48,337 nucleotides of DNA from contig JABDJK010000040.1 of NCBI GenBank assembly GCA_013002535.1, positions 1 through 48,337 of the forward strand, in the 5' to 3' direction. The DNA is from Hyphococcus sp. GTDB lineage: Bacteria > Pseudomonadota > Alphaproteobacteria > Caulobacterales > Parvularculaceae. The notes below the pieces were generated by a model. That model saw nothing but the letters and a program-made list of their open reading frames with translations, had not been told where the DNA came from and did not search any database. Positions within the stretch are counted from its first letter, which is position 1. Each line of letters starts with the position of its first letter. The position numbers and the translations under genes are program-made. This document shows positions 17,792 through 27,247 of the stretch, piece after piece.

Positions 17792-19392
17792 TCTGGGCGT
17801 TCGTCTTTTTCTAGGGCTCGGCGCAAGCGTCGCAAAATAATTTGCCGCGATCTCTCGTCAGCGGCGCCCTCCAACTCGTCCACGATATCCAGAGATAGTT
17901 GCGCCAGATCATTATGCCAATCAAGGCGCGAAGCCGTCGCCGTCGCTATTCGCGGCTTCGTGTCCCCTTTTGTTTTCTCGGCGCGTTGCGGCGAAAGCTC
18001 ATATTCATTGTCGAGCTCGGGAATGACAACGCGCTCATCAGAAAGGCCCGCCGTAATCAACCGCGAACGTAAAGAGTCCAGCGACGACGGCTCCCCGTGA
18101 ACCAGAAAAACATTCCCGCGGACAGGCATACGATCCAGCACCCACTCTTCCAAACCGTCTGCATCTGCGTGACCGGAATAAACATCTAGATCAGTGATTG
18201 TCGCTCTGACCTTGACGGTTTCACCCTGTATGCGAACGGCTTTTTTCCCGTTCAGCAACAATGCGCCCAAAGTTCCAGGCGCCTGATAACCGACCATCAT
18301 CACCGTCGCATTCGGGTTCCAAAGGCGTCTCTTCAGATGATGCCGAATTCGTCCAGCTTCACACATGCCGCTTGCGGCAATGATGATAATATTATTTTTA
18401 TATGCATTGATCCTCTTGCTCTCATCCGCGTCTTTCGTGAATACAAAATTGTCATTGAACAAAAACGTATCACTATGGCTAACGTCTTCTAAATCGTCGG
18501 CATAGAGTGCAAACGTTTGCGTCGCTTTGATTGCGAGCGGTGAATCTAGAAAAACGAGCGAGTCGTGAATTCTCTTTTCACGAAGCAATATGCCTATATC
18601 GATTAACAGCTCTTGCGTTCGTTCGACGCTAAATGCTGGAACAACAAGGACGCCTTCACCGGAGCGAATGGCTTCATTTATCGCAGCGGCCAATCGGTCG
18701 CGTCGCATTTCCGGGCTTAGAGGCGTTTTGAGGCGATCGCCGTAAGTCGCCTCGCACACAAGGAAATCTATACTATCAGGCGCGTCCGGATTCGGATGAA
18801 AAAGCTTATGCTCCGGTCCAATATCGCCCGAAAACAAAAGGCGAATAGTCTCGCCGGCGCTGTCGGCAATCTCCACTTCAATAGACGCCGACCCCAATAT
18901 ATGCCCGGCATTCCAGTAACGCATCCGGACCCCGGCCATCGGGTCAGTCCATGACGCATAATCGATAGTTTTAATTTGATTGATCGCATCGTGTGCATCC
19001 GACTGATCGTATATAGGCGTTACGGTTTTGATGCCTTTCTGCTCTCGTCGCCTGTTCAAAAACTTGACTTCAGTTTCCTGGATATAGGCGCTATCCGGCC
19101 ACATGAAGGCGAGCAAATCGCGCGTGCCCTCGGTCGTGAAAATTGGCCCCGTAAATCCATGTTTTACAAGCTTTGGAACCAACCCTGAGTGGTCGATATG
19201 CGCATGAGTAAGCAGAACGAAATCGATATCCGCCGGGGAGAACGGAAAATCTCCATAATTCAACTCTTTCAACGTTTTTGAGCCCTGATACATACCGCAA
19301 TCCACAAGGAAGCTGGCCGCATCGCTCTTAATCCAAAAGCACGAACCGGTAACAGTTCCCGCCGCGCCGCAAAATTTAATACGCGGGCGCAT
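17788..19392 (-). CDS. MBL-fold beta-CASP ribonuclease with RMMBL domain
   Basis: The 534-residue protein belongs to the CPSF73/Ysh1-like beta-CASP nucleases, related to Thermus TTHA0252. The motifs are complete: VDCGMYQG near 30, LLTHAHIDHSGLVPKL near 60-75, AGHILGSASIEVE near 162, FSGDIGP near 190, the beta-CASP motif VVPAFSVERTQELL near 251, SGMCEAGRIRHHL near 345, and the RMMBL parts SGHADADGLEEW near 410 and FLVHGE near 430. Members cut or chew RNA. Its ATG overlaps the second PRPP synthetase gene by 17 bp, so it is the last step of a phosphorylase - PRPP synthetase - RNase cassette. The C-terminal 70 residues are a charged extension. Confidence 0.87.
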   Translation of the reverse strand: MRPRIKFCGAAGTVTGSCFWIKSDAASFLVDCGMYQGSKTLKELNYGDFPFSPADIDFVLLTHAHIDHSGLVPKLVKHGFTGPIFTTEGTRDLLAFMWPDSAYIQETEVKFLNRRREQKGIKTVTPIYDQSDAHDAINQIKTIDYASWTDPMAGVRMRYWNAGHILGSASIEVEIADSAGETIRLLFSGDIGPEHKLFHPNPDAPDSIDFLVCEATYGDRLKTPLSPEMRRDRLAAAINEAIRSGEGVLVVPAFSVERTQELLIDIGILLREKRIHDSLVFLDSPLAIKATQTFALYADDLEDVSHSDTFLFNDNFVFTKDADESKRINAYKNNIIIIAASGMCEAGRIRHHLKRRLWNPNATVMMVGYQAPGTLGALLLNGKKAVRIQGETVKVRATITDLDVYSGHADADGLEEWVLDRMPVRGNVFLVHGEPSSLDSLRSRLITAGLSDERVVIPELDNEYELSPQRAEKTKGDTKPRIATATASRLDWHNDLAQLSLDIVDELEGAADERSRQIILRRLRRALEKDERPD

Positions 19393-20296
19393 CGACGACC
19401 TCCGTTTCCAGCGTTTGTGCTAGCAGCGCCGCGATTTGGATAGCGTTTGTAGAATGCGGGACTGTATCGGTGCTATACAAATGCAAAACCCCTGCCTTTC
19501 TTAGCCGCGTCAGATCGTCATTTCCGCATAATGCATGAGCTACGAGCGCTTCAATATCGCCTGCACCGCGCGCTTTCAGTATTTTCGACGCCGCCGCAAG
19601 CGTTTCACCGGTTGAGGCAACATCGTCGATTAAAAAGACTTTTCTGTCCGCCACGGAAATTTCAGAATCCATCGTTAAACGCACATTGCGATCACCATGA
19701 CGCGTTTTTGACATTGTGGCGAACGAAAGACCGGCGTACAGCGCCGTTGCGCACGTCCAATCATGGGCCTCTTCGTCGGGACCGATCAATAACGCATCTT
19801 GTTCGACGTTTTTGATCTGGAGCAATTTTCCGAGCAGCGGCGCGGCCGAAATCATTGTTGTTTTGACGTCAGGAAAAACGTCGCCGAAATTCTTTATTCG
19901 ATGAAGATGTGGTTCAACCGTCACGATGTGATCAATCCACGGCGTAAAGGTTTGCGCCATCACTTTTTGTGAAACGGGCTCACCGCGCCGAAAGGCTTTG
20001 TCTTGACGCATGTAACAAAGATATGGCGCGACCAAAATAATCTGGTCGGCGCCAAGGTCGCGTAATGCTGAGGCGGCAAGGATGAGTGGGAATAGTTTCG
20101 GATCAGGCTCGTAAAGCGAACAATATAATACCGCGATCGCAGCTGATTGCGGCACGAATAATTTCGTTTCGCTATCGGGAAACCGGCTAACCTCGATGGA
20201 AACAACTGGACAGTTCAAACATTCGCCGAGGCGTGTCGCTGGCGCCAGATCCGGCGGCATCGCGACAATCACCATATTCTTGGCGGACACACTCAT
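19376..20296 (-). CDS. Second, divergent ribose-phosphate pyrophosphokinase
   Basis: The 306-residue protein is a PRPP synthetase homologue clearly different from the housekeeping copy at 3905. It keeps the catalytic parts: RFPDSETK near residue 38, the flexible loop [10 protein letters not shown] near 93, TVEPHLHRI near 125 and the PRPP-binding loop [12 protein letters not shown] near 220. Compared with Prs, HAGQIQGFF is replaced by HLHRIKNFG, which may change regulation or substrate. Its ATG overlaps the phosphorylase stop (ATGA), and its 3' end overlaps the RNase gene, so the three are one translational unit. The enzyme may make or use PRPP in salvage. Confidence 0.85.
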   Translation of the reverse strand: MSVSAKNMVIVAMPPDLAPATRLGECLNCPVVSIEVSRFPDSETKLFVPQSAAIAVLYCSLYEPDPKLFPLILAASALRDLGADQIILVAPYLCYMRQDKAFRRGEPVSQKVMAQTFTPWIDHIVTVEPHLHRIKNFGDVFPDVKTTMISAAPLLGKLLQIKNVEQDALLIGPDEEAHDWTCATALYAGLSFATMSKTRHGDRNVRLTMDSEISVADRKVFLIDDVASTGETLAAASKILKARGAGDIEALVAHALCGNDDLTRLRKAGVLHLYSTDTVPHSTNAIQIAALLAQTLETEVVDAPAY

Positions 20297-21813
20297 TGAG
20301 AATTCTCCGACGCTGGCGGCGCCTGCGATAAAATCGTAACGCCGTGATCAGCGGCCGCCATTTTTGACGCAAAGTCAAAGTCAGATTTAAAGCACGAATG
20401 AATACGGTAAAGCGGCGCTCCTTTGACGACCTTGTCGCCAACTTTCTTCAAAAGATCGATCCCCGCGCCTTTGTCCATCGGCGCGCCGGCTAACCTCGCA
20501 ATGCGTCCCAACCGAAAGCAATCCATTCGCATGACCACGCCATCTTGATCGGCCGTTATCTCTTCGGCGATATCGCCCAATTCGCTCGATACGCATGTTT
20601 CGCCTTGCGCGGCGATGATGGTTTCCATTTTCGCCAGGGCGGCTCCCGTGTCTAGCAATTCTTCAGCCCGCGCGCGACCGGCGCCGCCGCGTAGTTCCGG
20701 GTCGAACTCAAGCACCCGCCCCGCAAGAAAGAGCGCGCGCGCGCGCAGATCAACAGGCGCTTCGGGCGCATTGCGCAAAACCGCCATGACATCGCGCGCT
20801 TCCAATGCCGGCCCAATCCCGTTGCCTACAGGTTGGCTGCCGTCGGTAAAAACGACGTCAAGGATAAGGCCGATTTGATCGCCAATAAACTCAAATAGCT
20901 TTCGCAACCGTATGGCTTCGGCCCGCGAACGCACCTTTGCGCTGGGACCGACCGGAATATCAATAACAAGATGCGTCGAACCAGCCGCAATTTTTTTCGA
21001 AAGGATAGACGCCACCATTTGCTCTCTGGTGTCGATGCGCAACGGACGCTCCACCGATATCAATACGTCATCAGCCGGCGACAAATTCACATGGCCGCCC
21101 CAAACGAGGCAGGAATTTTCGCTCTCAACAACGTTGCGCATTTCCTCCATAGTCAGGTCGACCCTCGCCAACACCTCCATTGTGTCGGCTGTCCCAGCTG
21201 GCGATGTTATCGCCCGCGAAGACGTTTTCGGCATGAACAGCCCGTGAGCCGCAGCAATTGGCGCTACGATCATCGAGGTCCTGTTGCCGGGAATTCCACC
21301 GATGCAATGTTTGTCGACGATGATTGGCTTATCCCATTTAAAACGCGCGCCGGATTCTGTCATCGCGCGGGTCAATGCAAGCACTTCATCGGTTGTCATG
21401 AAATTTGCGGTCGACACCAGAAAGGCGGCCACTTCCATAGGTGAATACCGAAATGCTGCAATATCATTGATGATGGCGGCGATCTCGCCCGCGCTCATCT
21501 CGGCCCCAGCTATTTTTTTCCGAACCGCTTCAAGACTGGCCGGCGGGGCCGCTTGCGCGATTTCAACCATAGCGCCGTTTTGCAATCCCAACCGGCGGAA
21601 CGCTGGATTCGCCACGCCAAGTTCATCATCAGCGACCACAGAAGGATCATCGGAAATTATCAGCGACGCCAATAATTTTTTGGCATTGCCCATAACTTCA
21701 ATTTTTTTTAGCGCCGCAAATTCTTCGGCTCGATAGACCGAACAGTCCCTTGCTAGAATAACAGTGTTATCCGGCGCGGTATCAAGGGCGATGTTTTTAA
21801 TTTTTAGCATCAA
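20293..21813 (-). CDS. AMP-phosphorylase-like thymidine phosphorylase family protein
   Basis: The 506-residue protein has an extra N-terminal domain of about 85 residues before the phosphorylase core. The phosphate-binding region reads [17 protein letters not shown], followed by [20 protein letters not shown]. This is the pattern of archaeal AMP (NMP) phosphorylases, not of DeoA thymidine phosphorylases, which have KHSTGGVGD. Those enzymes split NMPs with phosphate into base and ribose 1,5-bisphosphate. The enzyme therefore probably feeds nucleotide salvage together with the coupled PRPP synthetase and RNase downstream. No RuBisCO or R15P isomerase gene is seen in the window. Confidence 0.85.
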   Translation of the reverse strand: MMLKIKNIALDTAPDNTVILARDCSVYRAEEFAALKKIEVMGNAKKLLASLIISDDPSVVADDELGVANPAFRRLGLQNGAMVEIAQAAPPASLEAVRKKIAGAEMSAGEIAAIINDIAAFRYSPMEVAAFLVSTANFMTTDEVLALTRAMTESGARFKWDKPIIVDKHCIGGIPGNRTSMIVAPIAAAHGLFMPKTSSRAITSPAGTADTMEVLARVDLTMEEMRNVVESENSCLVWGGHVNLSPADDVLISVERPLRIDTREQMVASILSKKIAAGSTHLVIDIPVGPSAKVRSRAEAIRLRKLFEFIGDQIGLILDVVFTDGSQPVGNGIGPALEARDVMAVLRNAPEAPVDLRARALFLAGRVLEFDPELRGGAGRARAEELLDTGAALAKMETIIAAQGETCVSSELGDIAEEITADQDGVVMRMDCFRLGRIARLAGAPMDKGAGIDLLKKVGDKVVKGAPLYRIHSCFKSDFDFASKMAAADHGVTILSQAPPASENSQ

Positions 21814-21839
21814 GTTTGCGCGAACATCAACATTGTCAG

Positions 21840-22097
21840 CTAAAGGGCGCGATCGAATTGCTCAACGCTGACTGGCGCGCCGGGCTTGGCGGTCCGCAAA
21901 TCTGCAATGTCAGCGCCGATAAAATACGGCCACACAAATAGCGCGAGAACGCCTTTCCAAAACCCGAGTTTCAAATACCCAATGGAAAATAACCATCCGA
22001 TCAACCAAAGCACACCAAGCGATCCATGATGTTTGATATTAATGGAATCTGCAATAACGAAACCTCTATGCTGCGATCGCGTCAGCGCCGCCCTCAA
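21840..22097 (-). CDS. Small membrane protein with uncertain start
   Basis: The frame encodes up to 85 residues with a helix-turn-helix pair of hydrophobic segments ([18 protein letters not shown], then [16 protein letters not shown]) and a soluble C-terminal tail. It overlaps the 3' end of cfa and lies 26 bp before the phosphorylase gene, so it is probably in the same operon. No ATG is available at a sensible place. The listed start is a TTG inside cfa, and translation may really begin near the KHHGS segment at about 22040 by a rare start codon. I do not know the family's function. Confidence 0.55.
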   Translation of the reverse strand: MRAALTRSQHRGFVIADSINIKHHGSLGVLWLIGWLFSIGYLKLGFWKGVLALFVWPYFIGADIADLRTAKPGAPVSVEQFDRAL

Positions 22098-23301
22098 TCA
22101 TTCGCGCCGGATACATGTAGTTGCGCATCATTGGCGCCGCTTCAATTGATTTCAGCAGCTGAATTTGAAATACGACGTGATCAAGATATCGAAATGACGC
22201 CTCGGAACCGGCAAGATAAAGCTCCCACATGCGGGCGAATCTATCATCATAGAGGTCAACCGCACGCGCCCTGTTCGCAGCGAACCGTTCACGCCAGAGA
22301 CGGATCGTCTCTGCATAATGCAGCCTGAGCGTTTCCACATCGCCGGTGATTAGGTTGGACTTTTCAACGGCTGGCGCAATCTCCGACAACGATGGGAGGT
22401 GCCCGCCCGGGAAAATATGCCGACGGATCCAGGGGCTCGTCGGCGCCGGTTGGCCGGTTCGCCCGATCGTATGGAGAAGCGCAACGCCATTGTGCGCCAA
22501 CAGGTCATGCACAGTATTGAAAAAAACGCTATAATCGCTGGGTCCAACATGTTCGAACATGCCGACTGACACGATGCGATCAAAGACGCCGTCAATTTCG
22601 CGATAATCGCGCAACTGAAACTCAACTCGATTAGAAAGCCCCAATTTCGCCGCGCGCTTTGTCGCGACTTCATACTGGCGCTCCGAAAGTGTTATGCCGA
22701 GCACGTTGACGGGACTGGCTTGCGCGATTGAAATCGCCAATCCGCCCCAGCCGCATCCAATATCAAGGACACGCCCCATTTTCGGCAGGTTCATCTTGGC
22801 GATGATGTGAGCTTTCTTCGCTTGTTGCGCCGCTTCAAGGGTCATCGACGGCGATTCAAAATACCCGCAGGAATACTGCATATCATCGTCGAGAAAGAGC
22901 CGATAAAGGCGTTCGTCAATGTCGTAATGACGATGAACATTTTTCCGAGAGCGCCCACGAGAATTTGCACTTAATATACTTTGGACAAAAACCTGAACAA
23001 GGTTGGGTATTGCAAATGAGGGAGTTGCCTGAAACCGCTCTGCATTTTGGAAAAGGAGCGCAACCAAGTCATAGATTTCACCGGCGCGCAGAGTCAGACG
23101 ACCATCTGAATATGCTTCCGGCAATGCAATACTTGGATTGACAAGAATTTTACGAAGGGCGCCTTTATCACATATCTCGAATTCCACTTTGGCGCCGGCG
23201 GCGCCATAGCACTCTTTTCGTCCGGACGGATATATGACGCTAAGGCGCCCAATTTTAATGATGTTTGTTAGTGCACGATGTAACCCTGTCTCAACTATCA
23301 T
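22066..23301 (-). CDS. cfa: Cyclopropane-fatty-acyl-phospholipid synthase
   Basis: Cfa adds a methylene group from SAM to unsaturated acyl chains of membrane lipids, usually in stationary phase or acid stress. The 411-residue sequence has the N-terminal lipid-binding region (to about 120) and a SAM methyltransferase domain with VLDIGCGWGGLAISIA near 187 and LGITLSERQYEVA near 210. YSCGYFESPSMTLEAAQ near 148 is a family motif. I chose the ATG at 23301, with GGAG properly spaced, over a GTG four codons upstream. An FNR-type site is centred 62.5 bp before this ATG. Confidence 0.92.
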   Translation of the reverse strand: MIVETGLHRALTNIIKIGRLSVIYPSGRKECYGAAGAKVEFEICDKGALRKILVNPSIALPEAYSDGRLTLRAGEIYDLVALLFQNAERFQATPSFAIPNLVQVFVQSILSANSRGRSRKNVHRHYDIDERLYRLFLDDDMQYSCGYFESPSMTLEAAQQAKKAHIIAKMNLPKMGRVLDIGCGWGGLAISIAQASPVNVLGITLSERQYEVATKRAAKLGLSNRVEFQLRDYREIDGVFDRIVSVGMFEHVGPSDYSVFFNTVHDLLAHNGVALLHTIGRTGQPAPTSPWIRRHIFPGGHLPSLSEIAPAVEKSNLITGDVETLRLHYAETIRLWRERFAANRARAVDLYDDRFARMWELYLAGSEASFRYLDHVVFQIQLLKSIEAAPMMRNYMYPARMIEGGADAIAA

Positions 23302-23356
23302 TCCGTGCTCCACCTATTGCCTGGCAACATATTACGCACGCGCGAAATAGTTTGAA

Positions 23357-23370
23357 TTGACCGATGTCAA
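23357..23370. promoter_or_regulatory. FNR/FixK-type site upstream of cfa
   Basis: TTGAC-CGAT-GTCAA is a perfect palindrome of the TTGA-N6-TCAA class, centred 62.5 bp before the cfa ATG. It could drive the whole run cfa - small membrane protein - phosphorylase - PRPP synthetase - RNase. Confidence 0.7.
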
Positions 23371-23434
23371 AAACGCTAAATGATCGTGAATCGGGTGAGA
23401 TTTGACCACTGGACAGCGTCAATTCTGGCGTCTT

Positions 23435-23911
23435 TTATTGTCGAGAAAGAAAGCCCGTTATCTGACCAGCAGAAACCCGGGGGCCAGGCACGAGCAGGCC
23501 GTTCTCAAGCTCGAACCATAATTCAAGACCTGAACCGGCGGCTGCCTCTAGCCATGAGCGCTGAAGCGGTGCGGTATATGTCGAGATATAACCGCACATC
23601 TCGGCGGATCGGGCAAAACTGACGCCGCAGACGCAATCATTGGTTAGACGTTTGGGCTTTACCCGAACGTCATTGTTGAAGCGCACCTCAACAATTCTTT
23701 CGGGGCTGGTATCGTTCGGGTGAAACCCTTGAATGGCGAGGGTCAAGTCCTCACCGCGGCCGCCGAGTTCCACCGTATATTCCGTCGTCTCGCCCTTGCC
23801 TTCATAGACTTTACACTGACCGATAGGCGTCAAACCTGCGCCTGTTTCCGTTGCCGCGTGCTCGCAAGCCGTCAGCGCCAAAATCGACATCCCAAGAAGG
23901 CAGAATTTCAT
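23435..23911 (-). CDS. Putative lipoprotein, unknown function
   Basis: The 158-residue product begins MKFCLLGMSILALTAC, a type II signal peptide with a lipobox ending at Cys16, so it should be an acylated membrane-anchored protein. The mature part has several Cys (QCKVY, DCVCGVSF, EMCGY) that could form disulfides in the periplasm. I do not recognise the family. The ATG at 23911 is preferred over one at 23932 because it gives a compact signal peptide and because the perfect FNR-type site at 23967 is then 62.5 bp upstream, as for other genes here. Confidence 0.65.
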   Translation of the reverse strand: MKFCLLGMSILALTACEHAATETGAGLTPIGQCKVYEGKGETTEYTVELGGRGEDLTLAIQGFHPNDTSPERIVEVRFNNDVRVKPKRLTNDCVCGVSFARSAEMCGYISTYTAPLQRSWLEAAAGSGLELWFELENGLLVPGPRVSAGQITGFLSRQ

Positions 23912-23966
23912 ATTCCAAGTTTCATAACTCATACCTCAAACAAGCCCCATCCTCCGGCGTATATCA

Positions 23967-23980
23967 TTGATCAGGATCAA
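23967..23980. promoter_or_regulatory. Perfect FNR/FixK-type site between the lipoprotein gene and fixL
   Basis: TTGAT-CAGG-ATCAA matches the consensus fully and is identical to the site at 17778. Its centre is 62.5 bp before the lipoprotein ATG and 155.5 bp before fixL, so the lipoprotein gene is the more likely direct target. Confidence 0.75.
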
Positions 23981-24128
23981 ATCTGCCTGTGAAGCAGTTG
24001 GCGCTGTCAGTCGATTCCCGCCAAAATTAGGTTACAACAATGCGCAATTGTCTTTATAAATCGACGTAACTCAGCACGATTTTTTCTAGCCGCCGACCTG
24101 TCCTTAGCAAAACAAAAAAATAGTTGGA

Positions 24129-25646
24129 ATGGATAAAGACGAAAGACGGAGTTTAGGCGACCGGTTCGTAGACGAAATTCTCGATACGGTGGAAACGCCG
24201 ATTGCACTGCTCGACGGCGATGGCTCGATCTTGCGTTTCAACCATGCATGCGAGACATTGACCGACTATAACGAGAATGATGTTGTCGGGAAAAAAGTCT
24301 GGGATTTTCTAATCATCGATGATGAGATCGAGGCTGTACGCCAGGTATTTTCCAAAACCCAAACCGAAAATGTGCCGACACATTTTACCAATTACTGGAA
24401 AACGAAAGGCGGCAAGCATCGGCTGATCCAATGGTCGAACAAGACGGTACGAATGCCGAAAAGTAGTACCGTCGGCGTTCTCGCCACTGGCGTTGACATC
24501 ACCCATTTGAAATCCGTGGAACACAGCCTGAAGGAAAGTCAGGAGTATTGGCGCTCGACAATTAATGCGTCTCCCATTTCAATAATCACAATTAATGATA
24601 GCGGCCTGATACTGACTTTTAGCAAGGCCGCAGAAGAAACGTTTGGTTATTCGGAAAAAGAACTCGTTGGACAAAATATCAATGTTTTGATGCCTGAACC
24701 CCATCACACCCGCCACGACGACTATATCCGTCATTATCTGGAAACAGGCGAAAAGCGTATCATTGGCAAAGCGCGCCGGGTGAAGGCCAAGCGCCGTGAC
24801 GGATCCACTTTTCCCGCCATGTTGCATGTCAGCGAATTTTCTGATGGCATTCGCATTTTCGTCGGTTTCATCGAAGATTTAAGCGAGAAAGAGGAAATTG
24901 AGCAGCGCCTTGACGAAACGAATTTTCAACTGAGGCATGCTGATCGCGTCGGTTCCATGGGCGAGATCGCTACATCTATCGCCCATGAACTGAACCAACC
25001 GTTAACCGCCGCCGCCAGTCTAATCGGCGCTGTTTCCATTCGCCTCAAAAAAGGCGAATGTCCCGAGTGCTCACAATCTATTCCTCTTTTGAACGATGCA
25101 GTCAGCGAGATACGCCGCGCCAGCGAAATCATTCAACAAATGCGCGAATTTGTACGTAAGCAGAAAACCGCAAAGAGCTTGTACGACATCAACAAAGTCG
25201 TGGAAGACGCCGGCGCTTTGGCGATTATTGGCGCTGACGCTGATGGCATAGAAGTGAAATGGGAAATGACGCCGGAGGCAGGCGAAGTTGAACTTGATCG
25301 GATCCAAATCCAACAGGTTGTCACCAATCTTATCCGGAATGCGATTGACGCCATGCAAGGCGCCCCAAACCGCGTATTAAAAATATCGACGGCGCGCGAC
25401 AACGAATATATAACAGTAAGCATAAGCGATACCGGCCCCGGTCTTGAAAATGCCGTGAAAAACAAGCTATTCGAGCCCTTCGTTTCCAGTAAGGAAAATG
25501 GCATGGGTGTGGGGCTATCAATTTCAAAATCAATAATTGACGCACATCAAGGCGAAATTATAGCGACTAATCAAAAATCCGGGGGTTGTGTTTTCACGTT
25601 CAAGCTGCCGGCGGGAGCAAATGACCGACTCGTCAATCACGAATGA
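24129..25646 (+). CDS. fixL: FixL-type oxygen-sensing PAS histidine kinase
   Basis: The 505-residue soluble kinase has PAS-A (about 15-130), PAS-B (about 140-250), a HisKA domain with the phospho-acceptor His286 in IAHELNQPLTAAASL, and an HATPase domain (NLIRNAIDAM, DTGPGL, GMGVGLS). PAS-B carries the FixL haem pattern: LMPEPHHTRHDDYIRHY with His196 at the proximal-ligand position, and IIGKARRV with Arg216 at the place of the oxygen-stabilising Arg of Bradyrhizobium FixL, then KRRDGSTFP. It has no membrane segments, like BjFixL. It overlaps fixJ by 26 bp. Haem binding is inferred from these residues. Confidence 0.88.
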   Translation: MDKDERRSLGDRFVDEILDTVETPIALLDGDGSILRFNHACETLTDYNENDVVGKKVWDFLIIDDEIEAVRQVFSKTQTENVPTHFTNYWKTKGGKHRLIQWSNKTVRMPKSSTVGVLATGVDITHLKSVEHSLKESQEYWRSTINASPISIITINDSGLILTFSKAAEETFGYSEKELVGQNINVLMPEPHHTRHDDYIRHYLETGEKRIIGKARRVKAKRRDGSTFPAMLHVSEFSDGIRIFVGFIEDLSEKEEIEQRLDETNFQLRHADRVGSMGEIATSIAHELNQPLTAAASLIGAVSIRLKKGECPECSQSIPLLNDAVSEIRRASEIIQQMREFVRKQKTAKSLYDINKVVEDAGALAIIGADADGIEVKWEMTPEAGEVELDRIQIQQVVTNLIRNAIDAMQGAPNRVLKISTARDNEYITVSISDTGPGLENAVKNKLFEPFVSSKENGMGVGLSISKSIIDAHQGEIIATNQKSGGCVFTFKLPAGANDRLVNHE

Positions 25647-26259
25647 TCGCGCCGTTTTTCTCGTAGACGATGATGTTGCGGTTCGGCGTGGTGTCGCGGC
25701 GCTGTTGTCCGCCGCGGAATACGAAACAACCACTTTCAAATCCGGCGAAGAATTTCTGTCCGCGCTTCCCGATTTGGAATTGGCCAATGCTGTAATGCTC
25801 GTCGATGTCTGCATGCCGGGCATTCAGGGGTTAGAGCTGCAAGAACAATTAAACAAAGACGGCGTTGATCTGCCGGTCATTGTTATGACGGCTCATGGCG
25901 ATATACCCATGGCGGTGCGGGCTATGCAAAACGGCGCCATAGACTTTTTGCAGAAACCGTTCACTGTCGATGAAGTAACAACGGCGCTGGAGCGCGCCTT
26001 ATCTGTCTCGCCGCGCAGGCAAAGTCCGCTAAAAGACGCCTCGCCCGAATTACGGAGCCATCACCAATCCCTGACGCCGCGTGAAAACGACGTGTTCCGT
26101 GAAATTGTCGGCGGCAATACAAATAAAGAGATTGCGCGTATTCTCGCCATCAGTCCGCGCACCGTCGAAGTCCATCGGCAAAAAATCATGAGCAAGATGG
26201 AGGCCGAAAACCTCGCCGAGCTTGTCCGCATGGCTGTGACCCTTAACATTGGCGAATAA
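25621..26259 (+). CDS. fixJ: FixJ-type response regulator
   Basis: The 212-residue protein has a receiver domain with acidic pocket residues in LVDDD near 15-18, the phospho-acceptor Asp62 in VMLVDVCMPG, Thr90 in VMTAHGD and Lys112 in LQKPFT. A LuxR-type helix-turn-helix follows (LTPRENDVFREIV, then KEIARILAISPRTVEVHRQ near 170-188). The ATG at 25621 has GGGAG just upstream and lies inside the fixL 3' end, so the pair is translationally coupled. In the classic cascade phosphorylated FixJ activates fixK, and a fixK-like gene lies 1 kb downstream. Confidence 0.92.
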   Translation: MTDSSITNDRAVFLVDDDVAVRRGVAALLSAAEYETTTFKSGEEFLSALPDLELANAVMLVDVCMPGIQGLELQEQLNKDGVDLPVIVMTAHGDIPMAVRAMQNGAIDFLQKPFTVDEVTTALERALSVSPRRQSPLKDASPELRSHHQSLTPRENDVFREIVGGNTNKEIARILAISPRTVEVHRQKIMSKMEAENLAELVRMAVTLNIGE

Positions 26260-26304
26260 CTGTCAAAAAAAGTCGATGAACGTTCGTCATAAGCGAACAA
26301 CGGT

Positions 26305-27009
26305 ATGGCGCTTGAACACGAACATACATCGCACGCGATTGCTGCTCGACTGGCGGAGCCGATCCGCCCAAGTTACCTGAGAGATTGGGTTATCGGCGGC
26401 ATTGACGGCGCCGTCACAACCTCTGCCAACGTCGCGGGCGCCGGGCTCTCGTCCATTGTTGTGATCATACTCGGTGTCGCCAATCTTATCATTGACAGTA
26501 TCTCGATGACCGCCAACTCCGGTATCAAAGCGGAAAATGACGATAGTCGACGGCTACGCGATATGAAACGGCGCCATATTCGACTTGCGCCCGAGCATGA
26601 ACGCGAAGAAGTACTCCAGATTTTTCGAAACAAAGGATTTTCTGGCGAAACACTTAATCGCGCGGTTGAAACGATCAGCCGATGAAGAGCACTGGATCGA
26701 CTTCATGCTCACGGAGGAATTCGGCGCGCCAAAAACTGAACGATTACCGTTGCCGGCGGCATTGGCGACCTTCGGCGCGTTCGTCGTCTGCGGCGCAGTT
26801 CCGTTATTGCCCTATAGATTCGGAGTGGGCGCCAGTTTTCCTGTCGCTGCGGATTCGACTGGCGTCTTTTTATTTCGATCGACGCGCTCAAATCCAGGTG
26901 GTCGACTACGCGATGGTGGATATCCGGGGCCGAAACTTTTTTCACTGGCGCAGCGACCGCAACCGCGGCCTATTATATTGGCGACATCCTCGAAAAATTG
27001 GCCGCGTAG
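26305..27009 (+). pseudogene. VIT1/CCC1-family transporter gene with two compensating frameshifts
   Basis: The reading frame starts at an ATG at 26305 and encodes a VIT1/CCC1-type iron/manganese carrier (IGGIDGAVTT, then GVANLIIDSISM, then RHIRLAPEHEREEV). It breaks near 26680 after AVETIS. The family sequence continues one frame over (ADEEHWIDFMLTEEFG) to about 26872, then returns to the first frame (IDALKSRW to GDILEKLAA) and ends at the TAG at 27007. The region after GAVTT also seems shorter than usual. The two shifts restore the original frame, so this is either a decayed gene or a pair of sequence errors. Conserved blocks remain well preserved. Confidence 0.8.
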
Positions 27010-27060
27010 TCACGCCCATACGTAGTTTTACGTAAGGCATTTCTCTTACAAATAAGCACA

Positions 27061-27074
27061 TTGATTTTGCTCAA
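27061..27074. promoter_or_regulatory. FNR/FixK-type site upstream of the Crp/Fnr gene
   Basis: TTGAT-TTTG-CTCAA keeps both TTGA and TCAA halves. It is centred 180.5 bp before the fixK-like ATG. It might give autoregulation, although the distance is long for direct activation. Confidence 0.45.
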
Positions 27075-27247
27075 GTTTTTATCGTCGCCGGATCATTCCG
27101 ACGCAGCTTTGGCCTACTTTGAAAGGTCCGCCAGCGGCGCCCCAAGAAAATCAATAGGTATTCGACCCAACTAAAAAACATCGCTCCCAAATGCTTTTAT
27201 CGCATTGTGTAGCGTACCAGGAAATCCTTTTTTCGGAGAGATTAGCA

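Noticed and set aside
17788-19392. Beta-lactamase-type enzyme
   Set aside because: The beta-CASP and RMMBL motifs place it with RNA nucleases, not with antibiotic hydrolases or glyoxalases.
20293-21813. Ordinary DeoA thymidine phosphorylase
   Set aside because: The extra N-terminal domain and the [13 protein letters not shown] and [16 protein letters not shown] motifs fit the AMP phosphorylase branch instead.
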